From Nocardia concava NBRC 100430 (GTDB lineage Bacteria; Actinomycetota; Actinomycetes; Mycobacteriales; Mycobacteriaceae): DNA of 64,000 nt. This document shows positions 18,407 to 25,113 of the stretch, piece after piece. Below the pieces are notes generated by a model. That model did no database searches. It had not been told where the DNA came from and worked only from the letters and a program-made list of their open reading frames with translations. Positions within the stretch are counted from its first letter, which is position 1; the number at the start of each line of letters is the position of its first letter. The stretch lies in NCBI RefSeq assembly GCF_000308815.1, contig NZ_BAFX01000083.1, positions 1-64,000 of the forward strand, written 5' to 3'. The translations under genes and the position numbers were made by a program.

Positions 18407-20014
18407 ATGACCACATTCGATGCCGACACCATGCTGCGGCTGCCCGTGCACAACGGTCACGCCCTGGTGGCGGGCCTCAAGCGGCACAAGAACCGTCCGG
18501 TGCTCACCCTGGGCGATCACATCCTCACCGGCGGTGAGGTTTTGGACGGGATGAGCCGCTATATCGATGCCTTCGCCGAGCACGGTGTCACCACGGGCAC
18601 GCCGGTCGGGGTGCTCGCGCTCAACCGGCCCGAGGTGCTGTTCACCATCGGCGCGGGCCAGATCGTGGGCTCGCGGCGCACCGCGCTGCACCCGATCGGT
18701 GGGCTCGACGATCACGCGTATGTGCTTGCCGACGCCGGTATTTCGACGCTGATCCTGGATCCGGTGCCCGCGTTCGTGCAGCGCGCCCGCGAACTGGTCG
18801 ACATGGTTCCGGCGCTGAACAAGGTGCTGGTGCTGGGCCCGGTGCCCGAATCGCTGGCCGATGTCGGCGTGGACATTCTCGCGGCCGCTGACAAGTACGA
18901 GCCGCGCGACGTCAAGGCGGTCGAGCTGCTGCCGTCGGATGTCATCTCCATCAGCTACACCGGCGGCACCACCGGCAAGCCCAAGGGTGTCATCGGCACG
19001 GCTCTGACCATGAACACCATGACGCAGATCCAGCTCTCGGAATGGGAGTGGCCGCGCCATCCCAAATTCCTGATCTGCACACCGCTCTCGCATGCCGGTG
19101 CGGCGTTCTTCCTGCCGACGGTGCTGCTGGGCGGGCAGTGCGTGGTGCTGCCGCGCTTCGACGCCGGAGAAGTCCTGAAGGCGATCGAGGAGCACAAGAT
19201 CTCGGCGACCATGCTGGTGCCGTCGATGCTGTACGCGCTGCTGGATCACCCGGATTCGCACACCCGTGACCTGTCCTCGCTCGAGACGGTCTACTACGGG
19301 GCGGCGGCGATCGATCCGAATCGGTTGCAGGAGGCCATCGATCGGTTCGGCCCCATCTTCGCCCAGTACTTCGGGCAGTCCGAGGCGCCGATGGCGATCA
19401 GCTACCTGGCCAAGGACGAGCACGACAAGGAGCGGCTGTCCTCGTGCGGGCGGCCCTCGGTCGCGGTGCGGGTGGCGCTGCTGGACTCCGAGGACAAGGA
19501 GGTTCCACAGGGTGAGGTCGGCGAGATCTGTGTCTCGGGACCGCTGCTGGCGGGCGGCTACCTGAACCTGCCCGAGGTGACCGCGGATACGTTCAAGAAC
19601 GGCTGGCTGCGCACCGGCGATCTGGCGCGTCAGGATGAGGACGGGTTCCTGTTCATCGTCGGGCGTTCCAAGGACATGGTCGTCACCGGCGGGTTCAACG
19701 TTTTCCCGCGGGAGGTGGAAGACGTTGTCTCCGAACACCCGAAGGTGCTCACGGTCGCGGTGGTCGGGGTGCCCGACGCGCACTGGGGTGAGGCCGTGAC
19801 CGCCGTGCTGGTGCTGGATCCGGCCACCGCCGCCGATCCGGCCGCGGTCGAGGTGGTGACCGCGGAGATCCAGGCCGCGGTCAAGCAGCGCAAGGGGTCG
19901 GTGCAGGTGCCCAAGCATGTCCTCGTGATCGACGAGCTGCCATTGACCGGATTGGGTAAGCCGGACAAGAAGGCGATCCGGGTGCTCGCCGGGGAACGAC
20001 TGGGCCTGGCCTGA
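18407..20014 (+). CDS. acyl-CoA synthetase (FadD family)
   Basis: AMP-forming ligase of 535 residues that activates a carboxylic acid to its CoA thioester. P-loop SYTGGTTGKPKGV at about 180, FGQSEAP in the A5 region, LRTGDLARQDEDGF, GRSKDMVVTGGFNVFP hinge, and C-terminal LTGLGKPDKKAIR with the catalytic Lys. ATG 18407 follows a strong GGAGGAGGAA. Last gene of the operon. With the thiolase and SDR it makes up part of a beta-oxidation-like route; the KstR-like box suggests a steroid-derived acid as substrate (inference). Confidence 0.88.
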   Translation: MTTFDADTMLRLPVHNGHALVAGLKRHKNRPVLTLGDHILTGGEVLDGMSRYIDAFAEHGVTTGTPVGVLALNRPEVLFTIGAGQIVGSRRTALHPIGGLDDHAYVLADAGISTLILDPVPAFVQRARELVDMVPALNKVLVLGPVPESLADVGVDILAAADKYEPRDVKAVELLPSDVISISYTGGTTGKPKGVIGTALTMNTMTQIQLSEWEWPRHPKFLICTPLSHAGAAFFLPTVLLGGQCVVLPRFDAGEVLKAIEEHKISATMLVPSMLYALLDHPDSHTRDLSSLETVYYGAAAIDPNRLQEAIDRFGPIFAQYFGQSEAPMAISYLAKDEHDKERLSSCGRPSVAVRVALLDSEDKEVPQGEVGEICVSGPLLAGGYLNLPEVTADTFKNGWLRTGDLARQDEDGFLFIVGRSKDMVVTGGFNVFPREVEDVVSEHPKVLTVAVVGVPDAHWGEAVTAVLVLDPATAADPAAVEVVTAEIQAAVKQRKGSVQVPKHVLVIDELPLTGLGKPDKKAIRVLAGERLGLA

Positions 20015-20036
20015 TTTCGGTGCGCGGGGCGCTCGG

Positions 20037-20702
20037 CTAGGCGAACCTGCGGGTTCGCAGCAGCCGGGCGCCCCTGCGCAGGCTCGCCATCCCGGTTTCG
20101 ATGACCGCGCGGGTCACGAAGTGCCCCAACGCCGTGGCCACGAACACGGCGGTGATCAATACCGGCGCCCAGCTCCAGCTCAGCGCCAGCAGCATGCGGT
20201 CTAAGGTGCCGCGCGGCTGCACCACCGGCTCCCAGCTGTTCAACCGCACCCAGCGGCCCAGGAAAACGCCTATCGCGCACAGCAAATGGACGGTCAGCGT
20301 GGCCGGGGTCCGCCACGCGCCCAGTCCGCGTGCCTCCAGGAAACGGCCCAGCTCGGCCAGCACCAGGTAGTAGGCCACGAAGCCCGAGGCGATGAATACC
20401 GCGTACACCGGCAGGATGGTCGTCACCACCGGTCCGTTGCCCGCGGCGCGGATGTCGTCGCGCAGGTGCACCAGATCGGTCACCACATAGGGCGCGTTCG
20501 GCAGGAACAGCAGCAACAGCACCGCGCCGCCCCACCAGATCGGCGAAATCGGTAGTCGCCGTTCCTCATCGCGCGCGCCCCGGAACACCAGCAGCGCCAA
20601 AGCCACCGGGATCCAAGCCAATACGCTGTTCCACAGCATCCAGAACAAGTTTCGGTCCAGCACCCCCGCAAGGCTCGGCGCGACCGTCTTCACCGGGTCC
20701 AT
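20037..20702 (-). CDS. DUF1361 multi-pass membrane protein
   Basis: Membrane protein of 221 residues with about six hydrophobic helices and the DUF1361 hallmark LFLPNAPYVVTDLVHL near the middle. Function of the family is unknown. ATG 20702 (MDPVKT) is chosen since the longer reading adds a basic, non-family N-terminus of 28 residues; the ribosome binding site is weak for either. Divergent from the toxin-like gene. Confidence 0.75.
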   Translation of the reverse strand: MDPVKTVAPSLAGVLDRNLFWMLWNSVLAWIPVALALLVFRGARDEERRLPISPIWWGGAVLLLLFLPNAPYVVTDLVHLRDDIRAAGNGPVVTTILPVYAVFIASGFVAYYLVLAELGRFLEARGLGAWRTPATLTVHLLCAIGVFLGRWVRLNSWEPVVQPRGTLDRMLLALSWSWAPVLITAVFVATALGHFVTRAVIETGMASLRRGARLLRTRRFA

Positions 20703-20841
20703 CCGTTCATGATGCCCATCGCGACGCGACACGTCATGCGAGTTCGCGACACCGTTCGGGAACGAACCCGGCAACACGCCCGCCACCGACGCGCCCGCCC
20801 GGTCGGGGAAAGACTTGTCGACAGGTGGCGACCAGCTGTTT

Positions 20842-20855
20842 TACGATCGTATTAT
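20842..20855 (+). promoter_or_regulatory. palindromic operator overlapping a leaderless -10 box
   Basis: TACGATCGTA (20842-20851) is a perfect 10-bp palindrome. It overlaps TATTAT (20850-20855), which sits 6 nt before the GTG start at 20862. This is the expected layout for a leaderless, self-repressed toxin-antitoxin promoter; binding by the downstream RHH protein is inference. Confidence 0.5.
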
Positions 20856-20861
20856 GCGGCC

Positions 20862-21149
20862 GTGGGATATGAGATTCCCGAGTGGGCCCTCGACGTCGCG
20901 GCCCGGCTCGGCATCGCACCCGAGGAGATCATGCGGGTCCTGACCGGCCCGGGCCGGCGCTGGCCGCGACCGGTGCGCGGGACGGGCGGGCTGCCCGCAT
21001 TGATGATCCTCGGCCGTACCGGTACCGGGCTCCCGTTGGCGGTGGTGGTGCGTCCGCTGTCGCAGTGGGACCAGCAGGTCATCGGCGTCCGGCCGGTGAC
21101 CGGACGGCTTCTCGCCCAGTTCGAACAATGGGAGGCGGACCATGAATGA
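20862..21149 (+). CDS. hypothetical small protein, toxin-like partner of RHH protein
   Basis: Not recognised with certainty. The 95-residue protein (start VGYEIPEW) has a helical first half and a second half LPALMILGRTGTGLPLAVVVRPL, which looks like the strand-rich part of BrnT/RelE-like small toxins. GTG 20862 is chosen because of the leaderless -10 box just upstream; the frame is open to 20709 but that part is Arg-rich and unlike a protein start. It overlaps the RHH gene by 8 bp, the usual type II toxin-antitoxin organisation. Toxicity is not shown by the sequence. Confidence 0.55.
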   Translation: MGYEIPEWALDVAARLGIAPEEIMRVLTGPGRRWPRPVRGTGGLPALMILGRTGTGLPLAVVVRPLSQWDQQVIGVRPVTGRLLAQFEQWEADHE

Positions 21150-21483
21150 CTATCCGGACAAGGGGTACCCGCACACGGCCGATGAGGCCCGCGACTTCCT
21201 CGACAACCTGACCTTCGACGAGGACGCCCCCGAACCCGACCTCCCCGGCCCCGACACCCCCGTCACGGTGCTGCGCACCGTCCGGCTCCCCTACGCCATG
21301 GACCAGCGCATCCGCGCCGAGGCCGACCACCGCGGCATGAGCATGTCCGACCTGATCCGCGACTTCCTCACCATCGAGCTGGCCGCCCTCGACGACGACA
21401 CCCCCATCAGCCGCGCCGACGCCCGCCGCGCCCTCTCCGCCGCCCTGGCGAATCTGTCCCCGGTGCACCGCAATTCACGCTGA
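21142..21483 (+). CDS. ribbon-helix-helix (CopG/Arc-like) antitoxin-like protein
   Basis: A 113-residue acidic protein with a C-terminal RHH fold: strand TVLRTVRLPYAMDQRI, helix EADHRGMSMSDLIRDFLTIEL. The first 45 residues are acidic and disordered, as in antitoxins that wrap a toxin. It overlaps the upstream toxin-like gene by 8 bp. It probably binds the palindrome at 20842. Order here is toxin-like first, antitoxin-like second, the reverse of the commonest type II arrangement. Confidence 0.65.
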   Translation: MNDYPDKGYPHTADEARDFLDNLTFDEDAPEPDLPGPDTPVTVLRTVRLPYAMDQRIRAEADHRGMSMSDLIRDFLTIELAALDDDTPISRADARRALSAALANLSPVHRNSR

Positions 21484-21536
21484 CCCGAGGCCGGGGCCTG
21501 CACGCGGACGGCCCTAGGTCCGGGCATGCACGACGA

Positions 21537-21570
21537 ATCGCCCGGGCACCTTTCGGGGTGCCCGGGCGAT
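21537..21570 (-). terminator. hairpin terminator of secG
   Basis: Perfect 14-bp stem (ATCGCCCGGGCACC with its complement) around a 6-nt loop, 17 bp beyond the secG stop. No U-run. It may also stop transcription coming from the RHH gene on the other strand. Confidence 0.65.
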
Positions 21571-21586
21571 CACAGGAGCTTGGGGG

Positions 21587-21820
21587 CTAAGCGAACTTGA
21601 TTTCGAGGCCGATCCCCAGAATGGAGATCAGCCAGATCAAGCCGATGAAAATGGTGATGCGGTCGAGGTTCTTCTCAACAACAGTGGAGCCCGACAGGCT
21701 CGATTGCACGCCACCACCGAAGAGGCTGGACAGACCTCCGCCCTTGGCGCGGTGCAGCAGCACCAGCAGCACCAGCAGCACGCTGGTGATAACGAGGAGG
21801 ATATCCAGGAACATCCGCAT
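21587..21820 (-). CDS. secG: preprotein translocase subunit SecG
   Basis: Small accessory subunit of the SecYEG channel in the cytoplasmic membrane. The 77-residue protein has two helices (LDILLVITSVLLVLLVLLH and ITIFIGLIWLISILGIGLEI) joined by the family loop KGGGLSSLFGGG. ATG 21820 has no Shine-Dalgarno, but TACACT lies 7 nt upstream, so it is probably leaderless; an ATG two codons in is possible. In many actinobacteria secG adjoins tpiA; here it stands alone about 26 kb away. Confidence 0.95.
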   Translation of the reverse strand: MRMFLDILLVITSVLLVLLVLLHRAKGGGLSSLFGGGVQSSLSGSTVVEKNLDRITIFIGLIWLISILGIGLEIKFA

Positions 21821-21827
21821 GGCCGAC

Positions 21828-21833
21828 AGTGTA
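21828..21833 (-). promoter_or_regulatory. -10 element of leaderless secG
   Basis: TACACT on the minus strand ends 7 nt before the secG ATG. Confidence 0.5.
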
Positions 21834-22035
21834 TGCGGTTGGTACCCCAGTACCCGAATCAGGTCGCCACGAACCAGTCCCCCGGTCCGGCCAATCCCCC
21901 GCGAACCCCGTTCCCAGTGACTGATCGTGCCAACTGTCCCCTCGACTCCGCACCGGCGCCCGGCGGCGATGCAGGGTCGGTGATCACGCGGGCCGTCCGC
22001 GACACACCCATCCGTTTTCCCGGGGGACCACTCAC

Positions 22036-22482
22036 TTGCACACCGTCCGACACTCCCTATACCTGGCCGCCCTCACCGCCTGCACCCTGCTCGCCGCAGC
22101 CTGCGGCTCCACCAGCACCAGCGGCCCGGCCCCGACCACACCGAAAACCACCACCGCCACAACCACAGCCGCACCGACAACCACCACCGCCACCCCTACG
22201 GCGGCACCGACGCCCACCGCCGTCACCTCCCCGCCTCAGCCCATCCAGCCCTTGGTTCCGCCACCAGCCGCCGCTCCCCCGACGACCACCGCCGTGGCCG
22301 CGCCCCCACCGGCCCCGCAGGCACCACCTGCGGAACCTCCCACAACGAAGCCCACGCCCTCCGTCTACTACAAGACTTGCGCGGACGCGAAACGCGCCGG
22401 CGCCGCCCCCCTCCACCGCGGCGACCCCGGCTACCGCCCCGACCTGGACCGCGACGGCGACGGAATCGCCTGCGAGAAATAA
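22036..22482 (+). CDS. lipoprotein with C-terminal excalibur domain
   Basis: A 148-residue exported lipoprotein. Signal peptide with lipobox LAAAC (Cys about residue 23), a Thr/Pro/Ala-rich stalk of about 75 residues, then an excalibur calcium-binding domain (YKTCADAKRAG to DRDGDGIACE) with its Cys pair and DxDxDGxxCE loop. Likely surface-exposed and wall-reaching. The start codon is TTG, supported by GGGGGA 9 nt upstream. Role unknown; excalibur domains occur with cell-wall proteins and nucleases. Confidence 0.78.
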   Translation: MHTVRHSLYLAALTACTLLAAACGSTSTSGPAPTTPKTTTATTTAAPTTTTATPTAAPTPTAVTSPPQPIQPLVPPPAAAPPTTTAVAAPPPAPQAPPAEPPTTKPTPSVYYKTCADAKRAGAAPLHRGDPGYRPDLDRDGDGIACEK

Positions 22483-22645
22483 CCTCTCACCCCACGAGAA
22501 TGCACTGGAGCAGACGTCTTCTCGACGTTTGCCTGCCCGATTGCATGCTCGTCGAGCATTGGGGCATCTATATCGTCGGTCGGCGCGCCCGCTGTGGTCG
22601 AAGCCGAGTTTTCCAGCTCTCGCCTGGTCCGGGGCGCGGTGGGGG

Positions 22646-23773
22646 TCATGGAGCGGCGGTGGTGGGCGTGCGGCGGAATTGGTTGGGGCCGTAGGTGGCC
22701 GCGCGTAGCAGCCATTCGATGGGGCCGTAGCGGTGCCGCTGCACGTAGATTCGGGCCAGGTAGAGCTGGGTGGTGTAGATGGCGAGGGCGATGGTGACGA
22801 TCGTCCAGGCGTTCAGGTGTCCGGCGAGGGCGAATCCGTAGCCGGTGAAGATCAGGGACGTGATCACGGACTGGCTGATGTAGGTGGTGGCGGCGATTTT
22901 TCCGGCCGGGGCGAAGATTTCCGCTACGCGAGGACGGGTGTGCAGCAGGCGTAAGAGTGTGGCGGCGTAGGCGGCGGACAGGAGGGGTGCGGTGAGCAAA
23001 CTCGGGCCGGCCAGCAGGGGCCAGTGGAACAGGGCACCCAGGATCGAGACTGGTGCTCCCACACCGAATCCGATCAGCTGCACCCGCGGAAGCCAGCCGA
23101 GATATCGGGTCGGATCCTCCAAAAGGCGGAGCTTGCCCGCGGCCAGGCCGAGTAGAAACAGCGGCAGCACTGCGACTACGCCGAATACGAGGTATTGCGG
23201 GAGGTTCCCGCTGAACTGCTCCCAGCGCCATGCTGCGGCCTCGCCCCAGCCCGCGCGCATGGCCTCCAAGTCCCGCATGTGTTCGGAGGTGTCGGTCGAA
23301 CGCCCTTGGGGGTTGGTCAGCAGGCTCATCACGGTCATGGCGACAGCGGCGAACCCGAGTAATCCGGCGGCCGTCCACACTGCGGTGCGTGGGCGTAATC
23401 CGCTCAGCAGCAACAGGATCAGGCCGATCGCACCGTATCCGAACAGTACGTCACCGATGAAGAAGAACACTGCGTGCACCGCACCGAGCGCCATGAGTGC
23501 CAGACACCGTCGGACGGTCCGTGCCCGCCTGCTCACCCCCGCGCGATCCGCCGCGCGGAACTGCATGGTCAGTGAATAGCCGAACAGGAAGGAGAACAGG
23601 ATGTAGAACTTGTTGTGGAACAACGCTTCCAGCGTCGACAACAGCGCGCCGTCCGGAAACGACCATGGGCCCGACATCACGATAATGTTCACCAGCAGGA
23701 TTCCGCCGAGCGCGAACCCACGCAAAACATCCAACTCCACGAGCCGCGGCACTGGCGCCTGTTCGTCGACCAT
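22646..23773 (-). CDS. DUF418/YeiB-like integral membrane protein
   Basis: A 375-residue protein with about ten hydrophobic segments. The N-terminal RLVELDVLRGFALGGILLVNI is the signature of the YeiB/DUF418 family, and the C-terminal part ends in the conserved YGPIEWLLRAATY motif. Function is unknown; the fold is related to acyltransferase-3-type membrane proteins. It stands alone on the minus strand downstream of the tRNA cluster terminator. Confidence 0.85.
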   Translation of the reverse strand: MVDEQAPVPRLVELDVLRGFALGGILLVNIIVMSGPWSFPDGALLSTLEALFHNKFYILFSFLFGYSLTMQFRAADRAGVSRRARTVRRCLALMALGAVHAVFFFIGDVLFGYGAIGLILLLLSGLRPRTAVWTAAGLLGFAAVAMTVMSLLTNPQGRSTDTSEHMRDLEAMRAGWGEAAAWRWEQFSGNLPQYLVFGVVAVLPLFLLGLAAGKLRLLEDPTRYLGWLPRVQLIGFGVGAPVSILGALFHWPLLAGPSLLTAPLLSAAYAATLLRLLHTRPRVAEIFAPAGKIAATTYISQSVITSLIFTGYGFALAGHLNAWTIVTIALAIYTTQLYLARIYVQRHRYGPIEWLLRAATYGPNQFRRTPTTAAP

Positions 23774-23848
23774 GGATCAACGGTAGGAACGCGACCCGGA
23801 CGGCGGATCCTCCGCGAGACCTACACGGCACTCGGTGCATACCCTGAG

Positions 23849-23871
23849 AAAACCCCCGTGCACCAGGGGGC
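23849..23871 (-). terminator. rho-independent terminator of the tRNA cluster
   Basis: On the minus strand GCCCCC and GGGGG form a GC stem around TGGTGCAC, directly followed by TTTT. It lies 15 bp beyond the last tRNA-like gene, so the four RNA genes can form one transcript ending here. Confidence 0.75.
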
Positions 23872-23885
23872 GCGAGAGACGTTGT

Positions 23886-23963
23886 CCGGCTGGATGGAAT
23901 CGAACCACCTGTGCCCGAAGGCGGGAGGGTTACAGCCTCCGTGCACACCATGTGCTCAACCGG
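23886..23963 (-). tRNA. tRNA-like gene, anticodon GUA (Tyr-type), divergent
   Basis: The minus strand folds into a full cloverleaf of 78 nt: 7-bp acceptor (CCGGTTG with CAGCCGG, one G-U), D arm GCAC/GTGC with only a 5-nt loop, anticodon stem GGAGG/CCTCC with loop CTGTAAC (anticodon GUA), a variable arm GCC-UUCG-GGC, and T arm GGTGG/CCATC with loop TTCGATT. The long variable arm fits bacterial tRNA-Tyr. The C1:G72 pair followed by A73 is instead the archaeal/eukaryotic tyrosine identity; bacterial tRNA-Tyr has G1:C72. No CCA is encoded (ACAA follows). It starts 1 nt after the tRNA-Met CCA. The short D loop and A8 (instead of U8) are abnormal. Could be a functional minor tRNA, a decoy or a decaying gene. 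Confidence 0.6.
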
Positions 23964-23964
23964 T

Positions 23965-24041
23965 TGGTGGCGGTGGTCGGATTCGAACCGACGACCTGTG
24001 GGTTATGAGCCCACCGCGCTGCCGAACTGCGCTACACCGCT
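23965..24041 (-). tRNA. tRNA-Met (CAU) with A1/C72 mismatch
   Basis: A 77-nt tRNA including encoded CCA. D stem GCGC/GCGC, anticodon stem GTGGG/CCCAC, loop CTCATAA with anticodon CAU, T arm GTCGG/CCGAC with loop TTCGAAT. The acceptor is AGCGGTG against CACCGCC, so position 1 is A opposite C72: unpaired. The stem next to the loop is three G:C pairs in a row. Both are marks of initiator tRNA, but the C11:G24 pair and the T loop are elongator-like. Initiator, elongator or tRNA-Ile2 cannot be settled from sequence alone. Confidence 0.88.
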
Positions 24042-24090
24042 ACGCATGCGCAGCTGCTGGGCTACGCATTTCCATTCTGTTGGAATGACG

Positions 24091-24173
24091 CGGAAGACAG
24101 AGAAATCGAATCCCAAGGCGAAGCCTCGATCTCGCCAGCAACGAGTCCCGGCACCCCGACCGGTTTATCTTCC
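24091..24173 (-). tRNA. 8/4-type tRNA-Ser-like gene, anticodon GCU
   Basis: The minus strand folds with an 8-bp acceptor (GGAAGATA with TGTCTTCC, one U-G) and a 4-bp T stem (GGGA/TCTC) with loop TTCGATT, giving the 8/4 acceptor branch instead of the normal 7/5. D stem CCGG/CCGG, anticodon stem CTCG/CGAG with loop TTGCTGG (anticodon GCU, Ser AGC/AGU), variable arm of 5-6 bp around a TTC loop, discriminator G73. The long variable arm and G73 are seryl-tRNA synthetase identity features. No CCA is encoded. Only 4 nt separate it from the next RNA upstream. Confidence 0.65.
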
Positions 24174-24177
24174 ATCG

Positions 24178-24263
24178 CGGAAAGCTGAGGAGTCGAACCC
24201 CCGGGACGCGATGCCCGCCACCGGTTTTCAAGACCGGGTGGCCTCCACTGGCCGGAGCCTTCC
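24178..24263 (-). tRNA. 8/4-type tRNA-Ser-like gene, anticodon UGA
   Basis: An 86-nt minus-strand cloverleaf: 8-bp acceptor GGAAGGCT/AGCTTTCC (one G-U), D stem GGCC/GGCC, anticodon stem CCGGT/ACCGG with loop CTTGAAA (anticodon UGA, reads UCA), variable arm CGGG/CCCG, and a 4-bp T stem GGGG/CCTC with loop TTCGACT, then G73. The 8-bp acceptor, GGAAG start and TTCGACTCCT segment resemble tRNA-Sec, but the anticodon is UGA, not UCA, so it is not selC. No CCA is encoded. First gene of the cluster. 8/4 serine tRNAs are known from some bacteria and phages. Confidence 0.7.
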
Positions 24264-24337
24264 ACTGTCGCCGCCTTGATCATGGCTGCGATACAACGAG
24301 GTTCGCAGCAGCCCGCAGCTGCCGCAACTGATTTTCC

Positions 24338-25093
24338 TCACAGGGAGCGGCGGACGTATTCCTCGAGGGTCTCGCGGACGAAGACGGCGCAGGCTGGGGT
24401 TCCGTAAGCGGCGGCGTAGGCGGGGTCTTCGGCGTATTGGCGGGCCAGGCCAAGGACCATGGCTTTGGAGTTCTCGCGGTCGCCGTCGGCCAAGGGGGTG
24501 CCGGGGATGGCGGTCAGCCAGGCTATGTGACGGGCGGCTTGGGATTGGGCGACCGGCGAGTCGGGGGTGTGGCCTTGCTTCCAGGTGGTGATCCAAGTGG
24601 CGATGAGGGTGTCGAGGTCGCGTTTCCAGTCGCGTTGCTCCGCGAGGGATTTGGCGTGCCACCAGTCGTTGGCGGCGGTGTAGGCGCGTTCGCCCCAGCG
24701 GGCGATGACCTCGTCGCGGTAGGGGTCGTTGAAGCCCTCGAGCATCATCTGCAGGGAGCCTTCGGCGGCGGCGGGGGCGTCGAGGGTTTGGCGCAAGGCG
24801 GCGATGCGTTCGTCGAGGCGGGCGCGTTCGGCTTCCAGTAGCGCGAGATGGGTGCTCAGGGCCTTGTCCTGGTCGCGTTCGCGGTCGAGGACTTCGGCGA
24901 TGACGGGCAGGGACAGGCCCAGGTCACGCAGCAGCAGGATGCGCTGCAGGCGGGCGACGGAATCGGTGTCGTAGTAGCGGTAGCCGTTGTGGCCGACCCG
25001 GGCGGGCGGGAGCAGGCCGATCTCGTCGTAGTGGCGCAGCGTGCGGCTGGTGACGCCGGCGCTGTCGGCCAACTGCTGAATCGTCCACTCCAC
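24338..25093 (-). CDS. MerR-family regulator with TipAS-like effector domain
   Basis: A 251-residue regulator. MerR helix-turn-helix at residues 1-70 (WTIQQLADSAGVTSRTLRHYDEIGLLPPAR), a long coiled-coil dimer helix (about 75-115), and a C-terminal domain like the antibiotic-binding TipAS domain of Streptomyces TipA (GFNDPYRDEV, WTTWKQG, YVRRSL). GTG 25093 follows GGGAGGG. It lies 20 bp after the VOC gene and is probably co-transcribed from the 19-bp-spacer promoter at 25592-25622, which MerR proteins typically control. Confidence 0.85.
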   Translation of the reverse strand: MEWTIQQLADSAGVTSRTLRHYDEIGLLPPARVGHNGYRYYDTDSVARLQRILLLRDLGLSLPVIAEVLDRERDQDKALSTHLALLEAERARLDERIAALRQTLDAPAAAEGSLQMMLEGFNDPYRDEVIARWGERAYTAANDWWHAKSLAEQRDWKRDLDTLIATWITTWKQGHTPDSPVAQSQAARHIAWLTAIPGTPLADGDRENSKAMVLGLARQYAEDPAYAAAYGTPACAVFVRETLEEYVRRSL

Positions 25094-25113
25094 GAAGCCC
25101 TCCCGGATTGTTG

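Noticed and set aside
24178..24263. Selenocysteine tRNA (selC)
   Set aside because: Acceptor, G73 and TTCGACT look selC-like, but the anticodon is UGA (reads UCA), not UCA. The D stem is 4 bp rather than 6, and no selA, selB or selD gene is in the window.
24264..24337. Promoter of the tRNA cluster
   Set aside because: TTGCGG and TGTATC are present on the minus strand, but the spacing (26 bp) is too long for a confident call.
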